Positions 29,172 to 38,053 of a DNA stretch of 64,000 nt are shown in pieces. Position numbers and translations under genes: made by a program. The stretch is from NCBI GenBank assembly GCA_963782185.1, contig CAWAJB010000023.1, forward strand, positions 248,001-312,000, written 5' to 3'. The notes under the pieces were generated by a model. It worked only from the letters and a program-made list of their open reading frames with translations, was not told where the DNA came from and ran no database searches. The DNA is from RYN-230 sp963782185 (GTDB taxonomy: Bacteria > Actinomycetota > Actinomycetes > Streptosporangiales > Streptosporangiaceae). The first letter of the stretch is position 1, and each line of letters starts with the position of its first letter.

Positions 29172-30484
29172 GCCTGTCCCGCCGCCCGGGCGGCCTGGTC
29201 CGCGGCCATCCGGCTGAGGTAGCGGCGCTCGGGCACGCTGGTGGCCCGCCGCGCCGCGTCCCGGTAGGCGGCCGCGGCCGGGCCGTGCTGGCCGGCCAGG
29301 CCGAGCAGGTGCGCCCGGGTGGCGAGCAGCCGGTGGTAGCCGGCCATCCGCCGGTCGGACTCCAGCCCGTCCAGCGCGCCGAGGCCGGCCTCCGGGCCGT
29401 GCACCCGGGCCACCGCGACCACCCGGCTCAGGCTGCTCACCGGGTTCGGCGCGACGCGGTCCAGCAGGTCGTACAGGGCGAGGATCTGCGGCCAGTCGGT
29501 GGCGTCCACGTTCTCCGCCTCGTCGTGCACCGCGGCGATGGCGGCCTGCAGCTGATAGGGACCGGCCGCCGGGCCCGCGGTGACCCGAGCCCCGGCCGCC
29601 GGTGCCCCCGCGGCCAGCGCCCCGGTGATGAGCTCCACCCCCTCGGCGATCAGGGCCTGGTCCCAGCGGCTGCGCTGCTGCTCGGCGAGCGGCACCAGCT
29701 CCCCGTCCTGGCTGGTCCGCGCCGGGCGGCGCGCCTCGGTGAGCAGCATCAGCGCGAGCAGGCCGGCCACCTCGCCGTCGCCGGGCAGCAGCCGGTGCAT
29801 CCACCGGGCCAGCCGGATCGCCTCGGCGGACAGGTCCGGCCGGGTCAGCTCCTCGCTGTGGGTGGCCGTGTACCCCTCGTTGAAGATCAGGTACAGCACG
29901 TGCAGCACCGCGCGGAGCCGTTCGCCGCGCTCCGGCTCGTCGGCGGGCCTGCTGGCAGGGGGCGGGGCCAGCGGCACCCCGCTGGCCTTGATGGCCTGCT
30001 TGGCCCGGCTGATCCGCTGGGCCATGGTGGCCTCGGGGACCAGGAACGCCGCCGCGATCTGCGCGGTGGTCAGGCCGCCCACCGCGCGCAGGGTCAGCGC
30101 GATCTGGCTCGGCGCGGACAGGGCCGGGTGACAGCACCCGAACAGCAGGGCCAGCGAGTCGTCGCGGTCCCGGCCGGGATCCGCGTCCGCGGCCGGGCTG
30201 AGCAGCTCGGACTGGGGGGTGGCCACCGCGACCTGGTCCTCCCGGCGGCGGCGGGACTGCTCGCTGCGCGCGGCATCCATCAGCCGCCGGGCCCCCACGG
30301 TGATCAGCCAGCCCCGCGGGTTCTCCGGGATTCCCTCGCGGGGCCACTGCAGCGCGGCGGCCAGCAGGGCTTCCTGGGTGGCGTCCTCGCAGAGGTCGAA
30401 GTGCCCGAACCGGCGCAGCAGTGCCCCGAGGACCTGCGGCGCCAGCTCGCGCAGCAGGTCCCCGGAGTCCTGGTCGGTAGTCAT
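29168..30484 (-). CDS. ECF42-type sigma factor with C-terminal TPR-like extension (copy 1)
   Basis: Residues 1 to about 170 are an extracytoplasmic-function sigma factor: region 2 contains FGHFDLCEDATQEALLAA and NPRGWLITVGARRLMD, and region 4 contains LRAVGGLTTAQIAAAFLVPE with TMAQRISRAKQ. The large C-terminal extension has YLIFNEGYTATHSEELTRPD and repeats such as LALMLLTEARRPAR, the DUF6596/TPR-like domain of group ECF42. These sigma factors usually have no anti-sigma factor and are coded with DGPF/YCII proteins, as here: a YCII gene ends 22 bp upstream. A paralogous module lies at 51440-53120. The stop codon shares a CTAG with the trpE(G) stop. Confidence 0.92.
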   Translation of the reverse strand: MTTDQDSGDLLRELAPQVLGALLRRFGHFDLCEDATQEALLAAALQWPREGIPENPRGWLITVGARRLMDAARSEQSRRRREDQVAVATPQSELLSPAADADPGRDRDDSLALLFGCCHPALSAPSQIALTLRAVGGLTTAQIAAAFLVPEATMAQRISRAKQAIKASGVPLAPPPASRPADEPERGERLRAVLHVLYLIFNEGYTATHSEELTRPDLSAEAIRLARWMHRLLPGDGEVAGLLALMLLTEARRPARTSQDGELVPLAEQQRSRWDQALIAEGVELITGALAAGAPAAGARVTAGPAAGPYQLQAAIAAVHDEAENVDATDWPQILALYDLLDRVAPNPVSSLSRVVAVARVHGPEAGLGALDGLESDRRMAGYHRLLATRAHLLGLAGQHGPAAAAYRDAARRATSVPERRYLSRMAADQAARAAGQA

Positions 30485-30506
30485 CAGGGCTCCGGCCCGG
30501 GCGCCG

Positions 30507-30869
30507 TCAGGGGTTGGCGGGGGACTCGTGCATGATCGGCCAGAGTTCGACCGGGTCCTGGTCGGCCCACGGCATGTCCGCGGCGATCTGCTCGGCCCGC
30601 TCGTCGTTCTCGCAGTCCAGCAGGTAGAAGCTGGCGATGTACTCCTTCGTCTCCAGGTACGGCCCGTCGGTGATCGCGGGCGCGCCGTCCCGCCTCCGGA
30701 CCAGCTTGGCGTTCACCTCGTCGGCCAGCCCGTACGCGCCGATCAGCTCGCCCGTCCCGGCGTACTTGCGGTTGAACGCATCCTGCTTGGCGATAGCAGC
30801 CGGCCACTCATCCGCGGGGATCGAGTCCCACTTCTCCTGGTTACCGTAGATCAGCATCAGGTATTTCAT
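30507..30869 (-). CDS. YCII/DGPF family protein (partner of ECF42 copy 1)
   Basis: This 120-residue protein begins MKYLMLIYGNQEKWDSIP and carries GAPAITDGPYLETKEYIASF, the DGP(F/Y) signature of the YCII-related family. Members form small ferredoxin-like dimers of uncertain function. It precedes the ECF42 gene by 22 bp in the same direction, the usual context for this sigma factor group, so it may modulate or be controlled by it. ATG 30869 starts exactly at the conserved N-terminus. Confidence 0.88.
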   Translation of the reverse strand: MKYLMLIYGNQEKWDSIPADEWPAAIAKQDAFNRKYAGTGELIGAYGLADEVNAKLVRRRDGAPAITDGPYLETKEYIASFYLLDCENDERAEQIAADMPWADQDPVELWPIMHESPANP

Positions 30870-31056
30870 CCCGGTCATCCTTCCGGTCCGCGCGCCTCGC
30901 TGGCGTGCTCTCATCGGTCAGGGCGCGCTCCCATCGGTCAGTCGGAGCCGCCGGGGCGTCCTCTACATCTCCGTCCCAACTTTTCCATCGCCCGCCCCAT
31001 CCTTTCCTGGTGGGGGGCTGCGCCGGTGTCGGCCGGCCCCGCTAGGGTGCGGAGCC

Positions 31057-33027
31057 ATGAGAAGTGTCCAGCCTGAGGTGTTCCTCGTCGCGAAGCCCGC
31101 CATCGACTACGACCAGCTTGCCGCGTATCTGCGTGAGGTGGGCGGTGAGCAGTGGCTGGAGCGGCTCGACCGGGATGAGCTATCTGGCGGGGAGAGACCA
31201 GCCGGCGGCGGGGAGCGGCCCGAAGGTGAGCGGGCCGCCGGGGGCAGAGCCAGCGATGCGCAGAACCTGGCCGAGTTCGCGGGCAAGATGTGCTACCGGG
31301 CCTGGGAGCCGGGACTGAACCCGAACGTCCGCCGGGTCCGCAACGACCACGAGGCCTACCTGCAGAACATCCTCAAGCAGCAGCACGGGTCGGTGCTGGA
31401 GCACGCCAGCTTCACGTTCGTGCTGCACAACGTGAGCCGGGTGTTCTGTTATGACGACGAGACCGAGGTGCTGACCGCTGAGGGCTGGAAACCGTGGCCG
31501 AAGGTGGACGGAACTGAGGTCTTCGGGACGCTGAACCCTGCCAGCCACGACCTTGAATATCAGAAGGCAACTGAGGTCTTCCACGCGGACTATGCCGGAC
31601 CGATGTACCGGGTGCAGTCCGGGCAGGTCGATCTGCTGGTGACGCCCAACCACAGGATGTGGATCCGCAGATATGACACGCAGCGGGCGAAGCGGGGAGA
31701 GCAGGAGTTCGCCGTGGAGACGGCTGCGGACATCCTGCATAAGAGGGTTCAATATCAGAAACACGCGCGCTGGATAGGCTGCTCGCCTGATAACGTAACG
31801 CTCCCGTCAACGCAACGGACTTACCAGCGCCTGGATCGGGACAAGCCAACGACGCGCTCTTATCCAGGCGTCTGCTTTCCTATCGAGCCTTTTGCCAGGT
31901 TCCTTGGCTATTACCTTGCGGAAGGGTGCACCAACGGTCACGTGATCACCCTGGCCCGCAAGCGCGGCCAGGTTCTGGACAAGATGGCCGACACGATACG
32001 CGCGATGGGACTGCCTGCCTATCTGCCCGTGAGCGGTGGCGGCTGCGTCCGCACGCAGTGCCTGGCACTACGCGATTTCCTCGCTGGGCTCGGTCATTCC
32101 CACGACAAGCGCGTGCCTGCCATGGTGGGCGAGTGGGCTCCCGGCCTCATCAGGATCTTCCTCGAAGCGATGATCGAGGGCGACGGCACGGCCCATCGCA
32201 CGTCCGGCCATCGGGTCATCTATACGTCGTCCCGTGAGATGGCTGACGATTTGCAGGTGCTGGCTATCAAGGCGGGCTGGTCGGCGAACGTGCGGATCGA
32301 CGACCGTACGGGCCTCCAACCCACCATGGCGAATGGTCAGCGCTTTAGTAACCTACGCCCATGCTATGTGGTTTCCCTCCTCTCTCGCCGCCTCACGCCA
32401 CTGGTCAATCACAACCGCAGGCAGGCCGTGCGGAGCCGCCACTGGAATGAGGAAGGCTATAACGACGGCATCGAGTACTACGAGGGCCGCATTCATTGTG
32501 TCCGCGTCCCCAATGGCCTGCTGTTCGTCAGGCGTAACGGAAAACCAGTGGTCTCGGGGAACACTCACGAACTGGTCCGGCACCGTCCCGGCACGGCGGT
32601 GTCGCAGGAGTCGCTGCGTTTCGTGCGGCTGGACGAGATCCCGTTCTGGTTCCCGGAGTGGGCCCGGGAGGATCCGGAGCTGATGAAGCGGGCCACCGCG
32701 CTGCTCGGGCAGATGGAGGAGTTCCAGCGCTGGATGGCGCAGCACTTCGGGCTCGACGAGGAGGGCGTGCCGTTCCACGAGAAGAAGGAGAAGACCTCGT
32801 TCATGCGGCGGCTCGCGCCGGACGGGGTGGCCACCGGCATCGTGTGGACGGCCAACATCCGGACCTTGCGGCACACGATTGAGGCCCGGACCGATCCCGG
32901 GGCCGAGGAGGAGATCCGGCTCGTGTTCGGCAAGATCGCCGAGATCATGCGGGCCGAGGCGCCGGCCCTGTTCGCGGACTACGAGGTGCGGGACGGGGCC
33001 TGGGTGCCGGCCTGGCGGAAGGTCTGA
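31057..33027 (+). CDS. thyX: flavin-dependent thymidylate synthase ThyX, interrupted by an intein
   Basis: ThyX makes dTMP from dUMP using FAD, NADPH and methylenetetrahydrofolate. The 656-residue precursor holds ThyX halves (residues 1-130 and 503-656) around a 372-residue intein. The N-extein has DAQNLAEFAGKMCYRAWEPG and LKQQHGSVLEHASFTFVLHN. The C-extein starts THELVRHRPGTAVSQESLRF, which contains the ThyX RHR...S motif, so the intein sits next to the active site and the enzyme should need splicing. The spliced protein would be 284 residues. Residues about 41-66 of the N-extein are an inserted Gly/Glu/Arg-rich linker (GGERPAGGGERPEGERAAGG) not typical of ThyX. Confidence 0.95.
   Translation: MRSVQPEVFLVAKPAIDYDQLAAYLREVGGEQWLERLDRDELSGGERPAGGGERPEGERAAGGRASDAQNLAEFAGKMCYRAWEPGLNPNVRRVRNDHEAYLQNILKQQHGSVLEHASFTFVLHNVSRVFCYDDETEVLTAEGWKPWPKVDGTEVFGTLNPASHDLEYQKATEVFHADYAGPMYRVQSGQVDLLVTPNHRMWIRRYDTQRAKRGEQEFAVETAADILHKRVQYQKHARWIGCSPDNVTLPSTQRTYQRLDRDKPTTRSYPGVCFPIEPFARFLGYYLAEGCTNGHVITLARKRGQVLDKMADTIRAMGLPAYLPVSGGGCVRTQCLALRDFLAGLGHSHDKRVPAMVGEWAPGLIRIFLEAMIEGDGTAHRTSGHRVIYTSSREMADDLQVLAIKAGWSANVRIDDRTGLQPTMANGQRFSNLRPCYVVSLLSRRLTPLVNHNRRQAVRSRHWNEEGYNDGIEYYEGRIHCVRVPNGLLFVRRNGKPVVSGNTHELVRHRPGTAVSQESLRFVRLDEIPFWFPEWAREDPELMKRATALLGQMEEFQRWMAQHFGLDEEGVPFHEKKEKTSFMRRLAPDGVATGIVWTANIRTLRHTIEARTDPGAEEEIRLVFGKIAEIMRAEAPALFADYEVRDGAWVPAWRKV
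31447..32562 (+). mobile_element. LAGLIDADG-type intein in ThyX
   Basis: The intein starts with Cys in CYDDETEVLTAEGWK (block A). It contains LVTPNHRMWIR (block B), two LAGLIDADG-like helices FLGYYLAEGCTNG and FLEAMIEGDGTA, and ends RRNGKPVVSGN (blocks F/G) followed by Thr as the first C-extein residue. The penultimate residue is Gly rather than the common His. Codon use is less GC3 biased than in the exteins: TAT, CAA and AAG/AAC-rich stretches are frequent near 31740-31880. This indicates separate ancestry, probably homing into thyX. Both endonuclease helices keep an acidic residue, so the homing endonuclease may be active. Confidence 0.93.
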
Positions 33028-33080
33028 CCGGCGGAGGGGCTGGGCAGCGGGGGGGCTGGGCGGCGGGGGAGCTGGGCCGG

Positions 33081-34529
33081 TCAGGCGGGCAGCCGGGCCC
33101 CGGGGTCTTCGTACGGGTCGCAGTACAGGTGCTCGCCCGAAGCCCGGCGGGCCAGGACCCCCAGCGTGGCCTGGACCATCCCGGGAGGCCCGCTGACGAA
33201 CACATCGCAGTCGCGCCAGCTGGCCTGCTGGCAGACCACGGCGTGTAGCGGGCCGTGCAGGCCGCCGGCCCCAGGGTCGTCCGAGAGCGCGGTGACCACC
33301 TCCAGCTCCGCGCACCCGGACTCGAGCCGGGCCAGGTCGGGCAGGTCATACAGGTCCTGCCGGTGCCGGGCCCCGACGTACAGCCGGATCCGGCGGGTGG
33401 GCTGGTTCTCCGGCTGGGCCGCCAGCCCCTCGATGATCGCCTTGACCGGCGCGAAACCGGTACCGCCCGCGATGCACAGGATGTCGCGGGCCGAACTGTG
33501 GTCCGCGACCATGACGCCCCGGGCGGGGCCAAGCAGGACCGTGTCGCCCGGGCCGGTGTCCTGCACCAGTGCCGTGCTGACCTGCCCGCCAGGAATGGCG
33601 CGGACATGCAGGTCCAGAGTGCCGTCGGCCCGCGGTGCGTTGGCGATGGAGTAGTTCCGCCAGACCCGCGGCCAGCGCAGGACCTGGAGACTCAGGTATT
33701 GGCCCGGCAGGTAGGGAAATGGCTCGCCGGGCCGGACGGTGAGCACGGCCAGGTCAGGGCACCGACGTTCGTGCCGGATGACCTCCGCGACCCACCATGG
33801 CGGCTCGCCCGCCGCCTCCTGGGCCGCAGCGGCCATCACCGAGCAGATATGGCTGACCGCCGTGTGCCAGGCGGCCGCCGTTTCCTGCGTCCAGGCCCGC
33901 CCGTTGAGCAGGCGCAGCGCGGTCGCCAGTGTCTCGCCGAAGACCTGGTAATGCCGTTCCTGGACGCCGTACTTCCGGTGGTCGCGGCCCAGCCCGGCCA
34001 GGTACTCGTGCAGCGACTGCGGGTTGTCCATGCTCCAGACGCACCGGGCCAGCGCCCCGCTGAGCGCACTGCGCTGCTCGTCCATGGCCAGCGGGAACAT
34101 GGTGCGCAATTCCGGGTGGGCCGTAAAAAGAAGGCTGTAGAAATACGCCATCTCCTTGTCGGCGGCCGGGCCAGCCTCCTTGAGCGCTTGTTTCAGAATG
34201 GCGTAATCAGGCACGGCAGGCCGGCCGCCGAATTCGGGACATTCTTTTCCGGCACCGGGCGCGTGTTCCGTGGCCTGGGTATGCGGGATGGCGGTCTGGT
34301 ACCCGGGGGGCGGCGGCCCGGCCGACTCATGTCCGAAGGTTCCCGGCTGAGCAGGAAGGACATCCGGGGGATGTGGCGAGGGCTGGCCCGGATCTGCCGC
34401 GGTGGGGTCGTGCCGCGGCGGGCTGGTTGCGTCCCCCGCGGGGTTTTGCGCCGGTTCCTCCTCGGGAATTCGCCCGCCCGGTGTAATCGCCACGCCCTGA
34501 ATTGTGGCATCCGCGCATGCTATCGACAA
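33081..34529 (-). CDS. flavohaemoprotein-like globin with FAD/NAD reductase domain
   Basis: The globin domain (about residues 107-240) has FYSLLFTAHPELRTMFP with the B10 Tyr and HRKYGVQERHYQVFGETL with the proximal His. The reductase part follows with the FAD motif RNYSIANAP and the NAD(P)H motifs GGTGFAPVKAII and FVSGPPGMV. Such proteins detoxify nitric oxide to nitrate. The first 105 residues are an unusual Pro/Gly-rich extension without a signal peptide. ATG 34529 is the only good start upstream of the globin, though internal starts are possible. A 25-bp AT-rich palindrome lies about 60 bp upstream and may be the operator. Confidence 0.88.
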   Translation of the reverse strand: MSIACADATIQGVAITPGGRIPEEEPAQNPAGDATSPPRHDPTAADPGQPSPHPPDVLPAQPGTFGHESAGPPPPGYQTAIPHTQATEHAPGAGKECPEFGGRPAVPDYAILKQALKEAGPAADKEMAYFYSLLFTAHPELRTMFPLAMDEQRSALSGALARCVWSMDNPQSLHEYLAGLGRDHRKYGVQERHYQVFGETLATALRLLNGRAWTQETAAAWHTAVSHICSVMAAAAQEAAGEPPWWVAEVIRHERRCPDLAVLTVRPGEPFPYLPGQYLSLQVLRWPRVWRNYSIANAPRADGTLDLHVRAIPGGQVSTALVQDTGPGDTVLLGPARGVMVADHSSARDILCIAGGTGFAPVKAIIEGLAAQPENQPTRRIRLYVGARHRQDLYDLPDLARLESGCAELEVVTALSDDPGAGGLHGPLHAVVCQQASWRDCDVFVSGPPGMVQATLGVLARRASGEHLYCDPYEDPGARLPA

Positions 34530-34586
34530 GTCATTCCGGGTAAGCCCGGATCGGCACCGGGCCAGCCGCTTAATAGCATGGCTAAA

Positions 34587-34611
34587 TACTTAGTTACGTA
34601 GTAAATAAGTA
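34587..34611. promoter_or_regulatory. 25-bp AT-rich palindrome, candidate operator
   Basis: The two arms are TACTTA(g)TTAC and GTAA(a)TAAGTA around a GTA centre, with one mismatched pair. In such a GC-rich genome this AT-rich inverted repeat stands out. It lies between the divergent flavohaemoprotein and Tricorn genes, 58 bp from the first and 77 bp from the second. Which regulator binds is unknown; a nitric-oxide- or redox-sensing one would fit the flavohaemoprotein. Confidence 0.55.
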
Positions 34612-34688
34612 GAATGGCGGAGCGTGGCCCGCGCTGATACCGGCTGGCCGGGCGCGGGCTCTGGGCCCGCCGGTCCTACGATGATGCG

Positions 34689-37600
34689 ATGACGTCAGCC
34701 GGGTACCTCCGCTTTCCGCACATTCACGGTGACCTGCTCACGTTCGTGGCCGAGGACGATGTGTGGCTGGCCCCGCTGGACGGCGGCCGGGCGTGGCGGC
34801 TGTCCGCGGACCGGGCCGAGACCGCCAGCCCGCGTTTTTCCCCCGACGGGCGCTGGGTGGCCTGGACGAGCTGGCGGGATGGCCCGGCCGAGGTGTACCT
34901 GGCCGGCGTGGACGGCGAGCGGGGCCGCCGCCTCACCTACTGGAGCGATCAGCTCGCCAGGGTGTGCGGCTGGACGCCGGGCGGCGAGGTGCTGGCCCTG
35001 AGCGCCAGCGGGCAGGCCTTCGAGCGGCAGGGCTGGGCGTACGCCGTGCCTGTCGACGGGGGCGCACCCCAGCGGCTGCCGTTCGGCCCGGTCGCGGACG
35101 TGGCCCTGGAGGAAGGCGCACGGGGGCTGCTCAACGGCACCTGGGGACGCGACCCGGCGTTCTGGAAGCGCTACCGCGGCGGCACCGCGGGGCGGCTGTG
35201 GACCTCCGCGGACGGTGCCCCGTTCCAGCGCATCCTGGCCGGCCTGGCGGGTCAGTTCGCCAGCCCCATGCTGGTCGGTGACCGGCTGGCGTTCCTGTCC
35301 GACCACGAGGGCACGGGCAACGTCTACTCGTGCCGGCTGGACGGGTCCGATCTGCTCAGGCACACCGACCACGACGGCGGGTACGCCCGCCAGGCGGGCA
35401 CGGATGGCCGCCGGGTCATCTACCAGTGCCGCGGCGAGCTGTGGCTGCTGGACAACCTGGCGCCGGACAGCGAGCCCCGGCCGCTGAACGTCAGCCTGGG
35501 CTCGGCCTCCAGCGCGCTGGCCCCGCGCCTGGTCTCGGCCGCGGATCACCTGGGCGACCTGTCCTGCGACCACACCGGGCTGGCCAGCCTGGTCGAGGTC
35601 CGCGGCACGGTGCACTGGCTCACCCACCACGACGGCCCGGCCCGGGCGCTGGCCGTGGACCCGGACGTGCGGGCCCGGATGCCCCGGGTGCTGGGCCGGG
35701 ACGGACTCGTCGTGTGGGTCAGCGACGCCGGCGGCGTGGACGGCCTCGAGGTCAGCCCGGCCGAGGGCCCGGAAGTGTCTGCGGCGGGAGACTCCGCGGC
35801 CGGCCCGCGCCGCCTCGCCGCAGGAGAGCTGGGCCTGGTCAACGAGCTGGCCGCCGCCCCCGACGGGTCCACGGTGGCGGTCTCCGCCCGGGACGGCCGG
35901 CTCCTGGTGGTGGACGTCGCCTCGGGTGCGGTGCGGCAGCTGGCCCAGTCCCCGGACGGGGCCACGTCCGGGCTCGCCTACTCGCCGGACTCAGCCTGGC
36001 TGGCCTGGTCGCATCCCGGCCCGCAGCCGCTCAGCCGGATCCGGCTCGCCCGGCTGGCCAGCGACGAGATCATCGACGTGACCGACGGCCGGTTCGTCAA
36101 CTCCGAGCCGGTCTTCACCGCGGACGGGAAGTACCTGGCGTTCCTGTCCGCGCGCAGCTTCGACCCGGTCTACGACGCGCACTTCTTCGACCTCTCGTTC
36201 CCATTCGGGTCGCGGCCGTACCTGGTGCCGCTGGCCGCGGACACGCCGTCCCCGTTCGCGCCGCTGCCCCAGGGCCGGCCGGTCGGGAACGGCCCGGACA
36301 AGAACGGCGACAAGGACGGCGACAAGGGCGGGGAGAGCGGAGGCGGAGACCCGGACGGCGAGGTCGTCGCCCGTGACAGCGAGGGTGACGGCCGGCCGGA
36401 CGGCGAGGACGACGCGCCGCCGCCTGTGCGCGTGGACGAGGAAGGCCTGCTCACCCGGGTCGTCAGCCTGCCGGTGCCCGAGTCGCGGTACGCGTCGCTG
36501 CACGCGGTGACCGGCGGCTTCGCCTGGCTCAAGGAGCCGGTCACCGGCGTGCTCGGCGAGGGGGCCGCGATGCCCGACTCCAAGCGCCCCCGCTCCACGC
36601 TGGAACGCTTCGACCTGGGCCGCCGCAAGACCATGGAGCTGGTCGGCGGGCTGGACTGGTTCGAGGTGAGCGGCGATGGTGAGTGGCTGGTCATCCGGGA
36701 CGGCAGCGAGCTGCGGGTGGTCCCGTCGCAGCGGAAGGCGGACCCGGACGGGGCGGACAGCGTCCAGGTCGACCTGTCCCGGGCCCGGTTCATGGCCGAC
36801 CCGGTGGCGCTCTGGCGACATGCGTACACCGAGGCGGGCCGGTTCATGCAGCATGACTTCTGGGTCCCGGACATGGCGGGGGTGGACTGGCCCGGTGTCC
36901 TGGACTCCTACCGGCCGGGGCTGGACCGGGTCGGCACCGCCTCGGAATTCGCCGACCTGCTCTGGGAGCTCCTCGGCGAGCTCGGCACCTCTCATGCGTA
37001 CATCCGGCCCCGGGCCACGCCGGGCAGCGGCGGCAAGGGCCAGGTGGGCCTGCTGGGTGCGGACCTGTCCCGGGACACCGGCGGCCGGTGGCGGATCGAC
37101 CGGGTGCTGCCCGGCGAGTCCTCCGACCCCCGCGCCCGCGCCCCGCTGGCCGCCCCGGGCGTGACGGTCCGGCCCGGCGATGTGCTCCTGGCCGTGGACG
37201 GCCGGCCGGTGGACCCGGACGTCGGGCCGGGGCCGCTGCTGGTCGGCACCGCCGGCCGGCCGGTGGAGCTCACCGTGGGCCGCCGCGGCGAGCCGCTCCG
37301 GCGGTTCGCGGTAACCCCGCTGGCCAGCGACCGCCGGCTGCGCTACCAGGACTGGGTGACCGGGAAACGGCAGCAGGTCCGCGAGCTGACCGGCGGCCGC
37401 GCCGGGTACCTGCACATCCCGGACATGATGGGGGAGGGCTGGGCGCACTTCCACCGTGACCTGCGGGTGGAAATGGCGCAGGCCGCGCTCGTCGTGGACG
37501 TCCGGTCCAACCGCGGCGGCCACGTATCCGAGCTGGTGATCGAGAAGCTGGCCCGCCGGGTCATCGGCTGGGACATCCCGCGCTGGATGTCCTCGTCCAC

Positions 37601-38030
37601 CTACCCCCAGGATGCGCCGCGCGGGCCGCTGGTGGCGCTGGCTGACGAGAACGCCGGGTCGGACGGCGATATCGTCACCGCCGCCATCCGCATCCTCGGC
37701 CTCGGGCCGGTAGTGGGCGCCCGTACCTGGGGCGGTGTGATCGGTATCGACGTGCCGTTCGAGCTGGTGGACGGCACCGCGATGACGGTGCCCCGGTATG
37801 CGATCTGGCTGGAGAGCTTCGGCTGGGCGCTGGAGAACCACGGCGTGGACCCCGACGTCGAGGTGCTCATCTCACCCGACGACTGGGCCGAGGGCCGGGA
37901 TGTCCAGCTGGAAACCGCAGTGCGGCTGGCCATGGAGGCCCTCGAGGCCCGCCCGCCGGCCACCCCGCCGGGCACGTCCGACCGCCCGTCCAAGCAGCGC
38001 CCGCCGCTGCCGCCCCGGCCGCGGGGATAG
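34689..38030 (+). CDS. Tricorn protease homologue (S41 family)
   Basis: This is a 1113-residue cytosolic tail-type protease that trims peptides made by the proteasome or other proteases. The N-terminal half is made of beta-propeller blades (FSPDGRWVAWTS, YSPDSAWLAWSHPG, FTADGKYLAFLSAR). A C1 domain, a PDZ-like domain (about 780-880, PGDVLLAVDGRPVD) and the S41 catalytic domain follow. Catalytic residues are visible: His in LGTSHAYI (about 766), Ser in NAGSDGD (about 990) and Glu in WLESFGW (about 1040). An acidic insert at about 540-580 contains DKNGDKDGDKGG. The ATG at 34689 starts the propeller directly. A terminator hairpin follows the stop. Confidence 0.94.
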   Translation: MTSAGYLRFPHIHGDLLTFVAEDDVWLAPLDGGRAWRLSADRAETASPRFSPDGRWVAWTSWRDGPAEVYLAGVDGERGRRLTYWSDQLARVCGWTPGGEVLALSASGQAFERQGWAYAVPVDGGAPQRLPFGPVADVALEEGARGLLNGTWGRDPAFWKRYRGGTAGRLWTSADGAPFQRILAGLAGQFASPMLVGDRLAFLSDHEGTGNVYSCRLDGSDLLRHTDHDGGYARQAGTDGRRVIYQCRGELWLLDNLAPDSEPRPLNVSLGSASSALAPRLVSAADHLGDLSCDHTGLASLVEVRGTVHWLTHHDGPARALAVDPDVRARMPRVLGRDGLVVWVSDAGGVDGLEVSPAEGPEVSAAGDSAAGPRRLAAGELGLVNELAAAPDGSTVAVSARDGRLLVVDVASGAVRQLAQSPDGATSGLAYSPDSAWLAWSHPGPQPLSRIRLARLASDEIIDVTDGRFVNSEPVFTADGKYLAFLSARSFDPVYDAHFFDLSFPFGSRPYLVPLAADTPSPFAPLPQGRPVGNGPDKNGDKDGDKGGESGGGDPDGEVVARDSEGDGRPDGEDDAPPPVRVDEEGLLTRVVSLPVPESRYASLHAVTGGFAWLKEPVTGVLGEGAAMPDSKRPRSTLERFDLGRRKTMELVGGLDWFEVSGDGEWLVIRDGSELRVVPSQRKADPDGADSVQVDLSRARFMADPVALWRHAYTEAGRFMQHDFWVPDMAGVDWPGVLDSYRPGLDRVGTASEFADLLWELLGELGTSHAYIRPRATPGSGGKGQVGLLGADLSRDTGGRWRIDRVLPGESSDPRARAPLAAPGVTVRPGDVLLAVDGRPVDPDVGPGPLLVGTAGRPVELTVGRRGEPLRRFAVTPLASDRRLRYQDWVTGKRQQVRELTGGRAGYLHIPDMMGEGWAHFHRDLRVEMAQAALVVDVRSNRGGHVSELVIEKLARRVIGWDIPRWMSSSTYPQDAPRGPLVALADENAGSDGDIVTAAIRILGLGPVVGARTWGGVIGIDVPFELVDGTAMTVPRYAIWLESFGWALENHGVDPDVEVLISPDDWAEGRDVQLETAVRLAMEALEARPPATPPGTSDRPSKQRPPLPPRPRG

Positions 38031-38053
38031 GCCACGGCGAGGACCGCCGTGGC
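38031..38053 (+). terminator. terminator hairpin after the Tricorn gene
   Basis: GCCACGGCG and CGCCGTGGC form a perfect 9-bp stem around a five-base loop, starting at the base after the Tricorn stop codon. There is no T tract, as is usual in high-GC actinobacteria. Confidence 0.7.

Noticed and set aside
27108..30347. Minus-strand open frame of more than 1000 codons across trpE(G) and the sigma factor gene
   Set aside because: It is antisense to trpE(G) and out of frame with the sigma factor, with Arg/Pro/Gly-rich shadow composition.
31447..32562. Group I intron or IS insertion in thyX
   Set aside because: The frame is continuous and has intein blocks A, B, F and G, so splicing is at the protein level.
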